Assembly (NCBI GenBank): GCA_023512835.1
Contig: CM042090.1
Span: forward strand, 57,461,865 to 57,525,864
DNA: 64,000 bases
Direction: 5' to 3'
DNA from: Taxillus chinensis
Taxonomy: Eukaryota > Streptophyta > Magnoliopsida > Santalales > Loranthaceae
Shown piece after piece: positions 56,840 to 64,000 of the stretch. The position numbers were made by a program, and so were the translations under genes. The notes beneath the pieces were generated by a model, which was given only the letters and a program-made list of their open reading frames with translations, did no database searches and had not been told where the DNA came from. How positions within the stretch are numbered: position 1 is the first letter of the stretch; every line of letters begins with the position of its first letter.

Positions 56840-57644
56840 GAGCATCTCCAATGCATTAGGTAAAGACATAGTTAAAGCTATATTTTGCTAAAAAAACCTC
56901 TTCAATGCATTAGTTAAATGCATAGTTAAAGCAAAAAAAAAAAACAAAATTTGGCTTTGGCTTTTGCTTTTGTTGAACATGCCGTGTCAGCACATCAGAA
57001 CAAATTACACTTGAGTCCTATATTTTCGTTCCCACCATTCCCCCCGCCCCCATGCGTTTCCCGTCGCCCCCCCTGCTCGCGTCTGCGCTTCCCGTCGGCC
57101 AACCATGCCTAGCTGTGCTTCCGGTTGCTGTCGCGTTTGCGCATACAGCTTCCCATCTCGCCCCCTCCCGTTCCCGTCCCCGTCCAAGTCTCCCCCCCCC
57201 CCGCTCGGGGCGGCGCCGATCGACACCCCCCGAGTCCCCGTCTCCGTCTCCCTCCCTCCGACGCCATCCATCTCCCCTCCCCTCCCCCCCCCGCGGTGCA
57301 GATCGAAATCCCCCCCAGTCCCCGACCTAACGTCATCGCCTCCTATCTTGCCCCACCCCTCAACACCGTCCCTATCCCCATCCCCCTGTTGGCCGACCTC
57401 CCCTTCTCCCCCCTCATGAAGTCGTCGTTTCCCTGCTCGCACGTCACGTCTCTCCCTAACTGTACAATTTAGGGAGTTTGAGATGTATTTTGGATTTTGG
57501 AAGATGAGGGTAATTTTGGGAAAATAAAAGATAAGTAAAAATATAACTAATGTACCATTGGAGTACTATTAGCTATAATGGTACTGTAGCAAGCTAAAAT
57601 TAGCTTTAGCTACCCATTATAGCTTGGTAGGATTGGAGATGCTC
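56840..57644. mobile_element. TIR element (PIF/Harbinger-like MITE, 805 bp) with a C-rich insert
   Basis: Terminal inverted repeats GAGCATCTCCAAT at both ends, flanked by TTA on each side (56,837-56,839 and 57,645-57,647). Subterminal regions are also inverted-similar (TAGTTAAAGCTA / TAGCTAAAGCTA). A TTA duplication fits the PIF/Harbinger (Tourist) group. The centre (about 57,036-57,470) is strongly C-rich, unlike the AT-rich ends, and looks acquired. No transposase is present. Confidence 0.7.
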
Positions 57645-59088
57645 TTACCCACTCAAAGGTAAGTGTCTTCCTTACCCTTATCCCATACTCTGAGGAAATA
57701 GCAATTGCTTAAGTGTGGTGTGGGGGTGGCTTGCGCCATTTACTTGTCCTTATGGTTGTGTAAAGGTTGTGTAAATTGTTTTCGTGTTTGAATGTGTGTT
57801 TTGTATGTGGAGAGCCATGGATAATAAAGTATGCACTTTTGGCTGAATTTTAATTTAAGTAATTAAAGTGTATTATGCTTTGGTTTATTCATGTCTGTAC
57901 CTTGTGAATGAGATCACCATGTTAGTGGAGCTGGCATTTGAATATTAAACGAGCATGACATATTATGATAGACCTTAGTGGCCTTTAAAGTTGAGGGAAA
58001 AACAAAATAGAAAAAAAAACTGAGATCGGTAGCCTTTTTCTAGCCCTTGAGTGACATTTTTGGGTATGGGTAATAGTTTGCTTTGCTCCTCTCTATATTC
58101 AACATTAGTTATTTAATGGTAGGAGTCAAGTATGCGGATGCTTCATTACTTGTGCTCAGTGATTGGTGTTGGTGTTTAAGATGCAAAAGCATTAAAGTTG
58201 TATAAACTTTCAAAGCATCTGTTCCTTCTGTTGTAATAAAGAGGCCAAAGAGCCTTCTGTGTCATGTAATAAAGGGATTGAGATACATTTTTTCTCCTTT
58301 CAGCAAAGAAAAAGGCAAATACAAAAATAAAAAATAAAAATAAAATAAAAGGTGAGCATAAAAAGAAGAGTGAATAATCCATCAAGGGAGAGCATAAAAT
58401 GCAACCTTGTAAGGTTATTACTAAAAAGAAGTGTGAAAACAGAAAAAAAAAAGTGTTTACCAAAATAAAAGCCACAATGGCTTACTGTGTATATGTGTTT
58501 TGTTTTCGTGTTGCAGCCATAATGGCTAAGTTGTTTTGTTTTGCAATTTGTTTCAAAAGTGTGAGCTTAAATATTTAGCTCCAAGTGTTTACCAGTAAGT
58601 AGAATAGAGTGTGTGTTTTCTTTTATGAGCACGGTTTGGAACTCCCATGTATGCTTGGCAAGAACTTAAGCAATATCTAATGGAGAATGTAGTGAGGAGT
58701 TTTTCTACCCCTATTTTTGTTAGGTATTGATCTTGGGATTGAGCATGAGAGAGAAGAAAAATTATATCTGAGTGAGGCAGTTCTGACCTTGGTAAGGACT
58801 TTAAGGGTAGCTAAGTTCTATTTTAGCAAGGAATGCTTATTGATATCTAACTTTCAGTAATGAGACTGCATGGTTGTTGGATTTAGAGGTATGAACATGA
58901 ATGAGCTAAATTATAATTCGTTTTGCTTACTGAAATGCCCATTTCAACATGATAAGGTTGCATACTTAGGAAACATGACTCTTTTGTTTGTTATTTTATT
59001 TTTCTTCATGTTTGAATGAGTGTTTGTTTTCTTTTTGCCTGATTGTGTTTTTGCTTGAGGACAAGCAATGGTTCAAGTGTGGTGTATT
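57645..59088 (+). other. H 3' region up to the 3' LTR
   Basis: Non-coding AT-rich sequence of the kind found between pol and the 3' LTR in Athila-lineage elements. It contains two similar blocks before purine-rich text: GCAATTGCTTAAGTGTGGTG at about 57,701 and GAGGACAAGCAATGGTTCAA at about 59,058. The second lies beside the LTR and is the likely, weak PPT. No gene. Confidence 0.55.
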
Positions 59089-60888
59089 TGATAACGTGCA
59101 TTTATGCCGTTATTTTATAGCCTATTTAGGGTGTCAAAGAGCATGTTTAGAGCCTTTTTAGTACCATATTTCATATATATTTGCTCTAACCCCTAGAAAG
59201 ACACTACTTGTGCTATATATGTGTTTTTGAGCTGTTTTGGGCAGGTTTTTGGATGATTTCTTCTACATTCATTAGCTAGACTACTCTATCTCCTAAAGAG
59301 GGAGCTTGTGGCAACTTATGAGCTCAAAAGGAGGCATTTTGAAGGCTACAAGTGACAAGGCTCCAAGAGGTCTCTTCACACTATCAGTGCTGAACAAGCA
59401 TTTTGATTTATTTGACCATGAAGATGGCCTTACCAATATCACATACAGAAGGGAAAGTTGCTCCAAATGATACCCTCTACCTCCCATAAAAATTTCAGAG
59501 CAAAAGGACAACAAAAGATTTTGCACATGACATTGGGATTTGATTTTTTTGACCTAGTAGGAGGCTTCATATGATCTCACGTGCAGAACAAAAGTTGCTC
59601 CAAATGATGCCATCTGCCTCCCATAAACGTTTCAGACCAAATGGAGGTGCCCGTGACAATGACCTTTGTCACGGGCAAGGATGTTTTTGCATGAAAGGCT
59701 TCTATATAATGTGGTAAGGTCTTGGGTGAAGTTTCAGAGCAAATGGAGGTGCCCATGACAATGACCTTTGTCACGGGCAAGAATGTTTTTGCACAGTCAA
59801 GTTTGTTTTGTTCTGCTGATGATTTTTCTGTTCTGGAGCTTGATCAAATTCTGCTTGGTTTAAGGTGTTTTCAAGGTTTGAATGAAGAATAAGGGTCACT
59901 TACCAAAACTACGTCATTTTGGTAGCGACAACAGCTGGCATTAGGGCACACTTTATACAATACTTACAGCCTTATAAGAGGAGGGACCTTGGAGGTAGCA
60001 AGGCATCAATTCTTGGAGGCTGAGACGCAGACAGAGGATAGAGAGAAACGTTCTTGGAGTTAGAAGCAGCACTTGAGTTTGACGGCAAGGGGTTGCTTTC
60101 AAAAGAGGAGAAGACATTTTGAGGCTATTATCCATCTCTTATATCTGTCCCTTCCTTTTGGTACTAGAGTCATGTATTACTTTGAATTTTCTGGGTTTGC
60201 GAACATGATAATGGGGTAAAGCCTCGTTTCTAGGGGAGCAATGTAGCCCCCAAGGTCTTGTAATGTTCTGGTATTCTGCTTGCTATTATATGAAATTTTG
60301 GGCTTTTAATTAGTTCATTTGGGTTTAATGCAAAGTCTGATGTATGCATGGTTAGGCTATTTCAGCCCTTGTATAGGGTGGAATGTGATGAACTAGATTT
60401 GACATTACATGATGGATCAAGTCTGTATTTGTCGAATTGGTTGTTTACCTTTGAAAACTTTTATTCTAATGGACCAAATGGTTTAAAAGATTTAAACTTC
60501 CATTTTCATGGACCAAGTGTTAGAGCAGTGGGTAATGACTATTATAAACTTGGAATTAATTAAATGTTTTTAAGCAAGTATCATAACCAGAATATTATCA
60601 GGCATTGGGTGGTGAAATTGTGACCCTAGATCCTTTAATTTATAACTATCTTCGAATTGCATTACAACCTCATTAGTTTATGCATTTTGCATGTTTAAGA
60701 CTTATACTTTAATTTAAAAACTCAAAAAGCAATTGTCCAGACATAAATTTAACTTGTTAGCTTAGTGCTTGCTGCTTAACAGCATTAGCTACCTCCCTGT
60801 GGGTTCGACAACCGGAGTCTTAATACTCCATTTTATTACTTGACCAGTGCACTTGCTGCAAAACCTATAGACACAATTTAGTCAGGTC
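59089..60888 (+). repeat. H 3' LTR (about 1,800 bp)
   Basis: Starts TGATAACGTGCATTTATGCC and ends about CAGGTC. U3 contains three copies of a module that also forms the U3 of the chromovirus LTRs (59,408-59,510; 59,547-59,690; 59,715-59,795) and inverted repeats with 11-bp arms (for example 59,649-59,676). It also has an ACGT-centred palindrome (59,901-59,924) and a TATA-like CTTATAAGAGG at about 59,971. Confidence 0.75.
59901..59979 (+). promoter_or_regulatory. H LTR promoter: ACGT palindrome and TATA box
   Basis: TACCAAAACTACGTCATTTT followed by GGTA is the counterpart of the palindromes in the E and G LTRs. CTTATAAGAGG follows about 45 bp later. Inferred promoter. Confidence 0.55.
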
Positions 60889-60980
60889 CCAAAGCGAAGA
60901 AAGGTGAAGAATCAAGGGAACACCTACCTTGAATGATTCTTGATGATCGAACAAGCTTAAAACGCCCCAAAGCGAAGGCT

Positions 60981-61030
<50 letters not shown>

Positions 61031-61757
61031 AGCTTCTGAAACGTAACGTGGAAGCTCTTACTCTCATCCTATTTATATTTCTGCATTTTCTTTTATTAAT
61101 AAATCCCAAAAATATTAATTGACCTCCCGAGGTCACGAACTCCAAATTGAGCCTAAGTACAGTTAAAATGCTCAAAATGACGAGCACATCACTATCCGGA
61201 TATTTTCCAACCCAATTGACCGCTCAAATGCAAGGTCAACCAGTAAACCCCGAAAAGTCAATAATCGGGCCACTCGGGGCCCCAACCCGGAATTGGACCC
61301 AATTACAGTCAAAATGCTCACATTGACGAACACAATATTATCCAAATGTTTTTAGCAACAGAGAAAGACTATCTCTCAGCCCTACCCAAATACGGGTCTT
61401 TACATAATGAGAGGATTAAGAGCATGAGATTCGTGACCTGATCCCGAGTGTCGTTTGCATATTGGCCACTAGTTTTATCGCTGTTAGCGGTCAGAACACA
61501 GTTTCGACTATAACTTCTTCGTTTTACCTCGGATTTGAGCGCGGTCAAAGGCGTTGATCCTCAAATTTGATTCTCTATCACCTCGGACTGGCTCTTTGGC
61601 ATTTGAAAGCCTTTTTAAAGAAGTTATTGAAATTGCGTCTTCTGAATCAACGGTCACGTCTCTTCAATTATCTGTACAAAATGGTTAACAAATAGAAAAG
61701 AAGTCTAAAGCAGAAAATGAATGTATATGTCCAACCCAGACAAAATGGGGTCTAACA
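60889..61757 (-). repeat. LTR fragment J, related to the D family
   Basis: Sense start TGTTAGACCCCATTTTGTCT at 61,757, similar to the D LTR start; shared block ATAACTTCTTCGTTTTACCT with neighbouring text at about 61,510-61,590. TATA box (sense ATATAAATAG) at about 61,070, then a (GA)n tract (60,985-61,027). It is cut at 60,888 by the H 3' LTR end. Confidence 0.65.
60985..61027. repeat. (CT)n microsatellite in LTR J
   Basis: About 20 CT dinucleotides directly downstream (in sense) of the TATA box. Confidence 0.95.
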
Positions 61758-61840
61758 CTAACAATGAAGGGAAGGCTACTGTAGTTAAAGCCGAAACTGT
61801 AGCACCCAGAAAGAAAGAAAAGGCTAAGGTTGACGCATCT
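61758..61840 (+). CDS. Open coding-like fragment, left half (interrupted by the solo LTR)
   Basis: Frame TNNEGKATVVKAETVAPRKK then EKAKVDAS, Lys-rich and without stops. With the solo LTR and one TSD copy removed it joins in frame to 63,923 and onward. Not recognised; it could be part of another retroelement's gag or of a host gene. Confidence 0.35.
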
Positions 61841-63178
61841 TGTCACGCCCCGGATTTCCAACCCGAGGAAACCGGTACGTGACTCCCCTTTTACCCACAC
61901 GAAGGGCAAAGGGGTTAGGATGCAAACCCCGAATATAACATTTTAAACATCCACAACACATTCAAGAAAGCAATGTTCATAAAAGCAATCCACAATCCAA
62001 ACCAGTCTTTATTACAACAAAATCCTCTTTTCAATCCATCCCCACTAGGGTTACATCAATTCCCATAAAAATAACATAAATGGAAGACAGTAAAGTAAAT
62101 AAGGTCTTCCACCTTGGGGTCCCACCTAACGCCTGTATGTTCCTGAAAGAAAACACAACATAGAGGGAGGGGTGAGCAACCACAGCTCAGTAGGGATCAT
62201 GTCTCCCCAACCCATCCCATGCTCCTAACGTCTACATGAGGGTGTGTACAGGTGCAGTGTCGTGACAATAAGATATAAACAGGTTGTATTCCACAATCAC
62301 ATGGAACACACATATCCACAGCCATACAGGCTTAGCCATATAGGCTAGCATATCCACAGCCACTCAGGCTTAGCCACACGGGCTAACATATCCACAGCCT
62401 CTCAGGCTTAGCCACACGGGCTAACATATCCACGACCATATAGGCTAAACCACATGGGCTAACATATCCATGGCCATATAGGCTTAGCCACACAGGCTAA
62501 CATATCCACAGCCATATAGGCTTAGCCACATTGGCTAACATATCCACAGCCATATAGGCTTAGCCACACAGGCTAACATATCCACAGCCATATAGGCTTA
62601 GCCACATGGGCTAACATATCCACAGCCATATAGGCTTAGCCACACAGGCTAACATGTCCACAGCCATACAAGGTCACACAGGCATTAAACCAAACACGTA
62701 GCATACACACTTTCACAGGCATAATACCAAACACTTAGTTCGCACAGCCAATCAGGCATCAAATCAAACACTTGATAAGTAGAGTCTCACAGGTATTTTA
62801 CCAAACGCTTAACATGCATACATTCACAAACCCACAAACCCAGCCACACAGGCATATTATCAAACACAAACTAGGCATATTCACACAAACATTTTCACAC
62901 AGGCATTTTATCGAACACTTGATATGCACTCACCATCCAACACCAAAATACATCAAAACCCGCCATTGAAGGCCAACATCCATATAGGAGATCACACCTA
63001 TATGGATTACATATATATATAAACAGCTAAAATCCATAATCTACCCTAGAACCCTAGGACAGAGGAGGATTTAGGAAGAACAGAACCCCTACCTTAAAGC
63101 AGATCTTCCTTGCTCCCACGCTAAACGCCGTCCTCCCCACGTAAGATGCTCCGACAGCAACCAGCAGCTCCCCTTCCT

Positions 63179-63231
<53 letters not shown>

Positions 63232-63917
63232 GACGGCTGCAGTAGCTGAAGAGAACCCTAAACCTAAAACAGAGGGGCTTCTCCTCCTTATATAGACAAC
63301 ACAACATCAAAACGACGTAGTTTTGATTAAGTGAATCCCAGCATCAAAACGACGTAGTTTTGATGGAACAAGATATGACCTACCCACATCCATACACACC
63401 AAAATACTCACAATTCCAACATGGTCCTTTGGGAAAAGATGATTAGAATGACAAAACCAAGGTAACCATGCAAAAACATGCCTGCACGCCAATTTGAACG
63501 CCATTTCCCCAATTGGCGTGCAGCTCCAAATGCACTCAAACTTCACCCCAAGCCTCCTTGCATCTTGTAGAGGTCTGAGAAGCAAAAATATGCTTGCACG
63601 TGAAATGGGTGAATTCACGTGCAGCTCCAAATGCTCTGAAATTTCTGTGGTAGATAGAGGACCTCATTCTAAGCAACTTTTGTTCTTGCACGCCAATTGT
63701 TTGAGGCCATCTACTATATCAAAAGTGAGCTCCAAAATATACCAAAACAGCTTAAAACCGCATGTATATGCATAGCATCTTCCTAGGGCATAAATGCACG
63801 TTACCACTTGTCACATGCACCTCCCAAAAGTCCCCTCTTGGGCTCATCTCTTACCTCAAACTTGTGCACCAACATCCAAGGTGTTTGTGGTTAACTTCTT
63901 ACACACGGGTCATTACA
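61841..63917 (-). mobile_element. Solo chromovirus LTR (2,077 bp), TSD CATCT
   Basis: Plus strand TGTCACGCCCCGG...GGGTCATTACA with CATCT at 61,836-61,840 and 63,918-63,922. No internal sequence is present, so the two LTRs recombined. U3 is E-like (two ACGT palindromes at about 63,307-63,364, GCACGCC-type inverted repeat at about 63,500-63,524). It has its own 38-bp minisatellite at 62,300-62,680 and a (CT)n tract at about 63,182-63,230. Confidence 0.95.
62300..62680 (-). repeat. 38-bp minisatellite in the solo LTR, about nine to ten copies
   Basis: Unit TAACATATCCACAGCCATAT followed by AGGCTTAGCCACACAGGC. Found only in this LTR within the window. Confidence 0.9.
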
Positions 63918-64000
63918 CATCTAGGGCCAAGAGCGCGTCGCCTAATCGCAAAGGACTAGGCCATAGGGAACAGTGTAGAAAACCTGTAAAACCTAAGATA
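63918..64000 (+). CDS. Open coding-like fragment, right half
   Basis: After the TSD the frame reads RAKSASPNRKGLGHREQCRK then PVKPK to the window edge, continuing 61,758-61,840 without a stop. Basic and unrecognised. Confidence 0.35.

Larger units (their letters stand above)
45395..60888 (+). mobile_element. Element H: Athila-type PBS, unfamiliar ORF, no pol; interrupted by element G and a TIR element
   Basis: Plus strand: a 263-bp remnant of the 5' LTR, PBS, leader, one long reading frame (split by G), a non-coding 3' region, and a complete 3' LTR (59,089-60,888). The PBS and the GAGGACAAGCAA block before the 3' LTR are Athila-like, but no protease, RT or integrase is present. It is therefore non-autonomous and would have depended on another element. 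Without G (8.4 kb) and the TIR element it is about 6.3 kb. Confidence 0.75.

Noticed and set aside
57005..57472. Proline/serine-rich or glycine-rich open frames in the C-rich block
   Set aside because: Open on both strands because of base composition; no domain, no splice context. Treated as a possible captured fragment, not a gene.
62300..62680. Regularly spaced repeats that could suggest a CRISPR array
   Set aside because: Units are contiguous with no unique spacers, the setting is a plant LTR, and the same position in sister LTRs has other minisatellites.

Overview
The window is a stretch of repetitive plant nuclear DNA, built almost entirely of LTR retrotransposons nested into and recombined with one another. 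The Ty3/gypsy lineages seen here (a chromodomain chromovirus, a Tat/Ogre-like element, an Athila-like element) and a Ty1/copia gag of the UBN2 type point to a flowering plant. No intact host gene, tRNA or rRNA gene was found; the only possible non-element coding sequence is a short open stretch at the right edge.

Layout. (1) 1-11,654, minus strand: a tandem chromovirus array. The gag end of one copy (Z), LTR1, a full internal region (A), LTR2, and a truncated internal region (B) follow one another, with LTRs shared between neighbours and no target-site duplications. (2) 11,655-17,286: two Tat-family 3' ends in tail-to-tail inverted orientation (C plus strand, D minus strand), forming a large inverted repeat. 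(3) 14,776-41,400, minus strand: element D, a Tat/Ogre-like element with a 3.3-kb 5' LTR, an extra ORF before gag, gag, protease plus G-patch, RT, two RNase H domains and integrase. A second chromovirus, E (20,610-29,711, plus strand, 5-bp TSD CCCAT), is inserted in its integrase zinc-finger region. (4) 41,401-about 43,985: 5' end of a Ty1/copia element (LTR, PBS, gag), cut by the D LTR. (5) About 43,990-45,394: LTR-like sequence full of TCTACGAGTC-type repeats. (6) 45,395-60,888, plus strand: element H, with an Athila-type PBS but an unfamiliar ORF and no pol. It is interrupted by the decayed chromovirus G (46,215-54,637, TSD ACAAC) and a TIR element of MITE size (56,840-57,644, TSD TTA). (7) 60,889-61,757: LTR fragment J, related to the D family. 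(8) 61,841-63,917: a solo chromovirus LTR (TSD CATCT) inside a short open reading frame.

How it fits together. All chromovirus copies share LTR ends, PPT and an initiator-Met-type PBS, but fall into subtypes (E-type, G-type, the solo LTR) with different minisatellites in the leader. LTR1 is a mosaic of two subtypes. The most unusual signal is that the U3 promoter half of the chromovirus LTRs is visibly homologous to the U3 of H, whose internal region and primer type belong to another lineage. The shared block runs through a sequence module, covarying inverted repeats with 11-bp arms, and an ACGT-centred palindrome just before the TATA box. Downstream of the TATA box the chromovirus LTRs also carry what looks like a conserved GT-AG intron. 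Every coding region is broken or incomplete except some single-domain stretches such as the D integrase, whose catalytic residues are all present.
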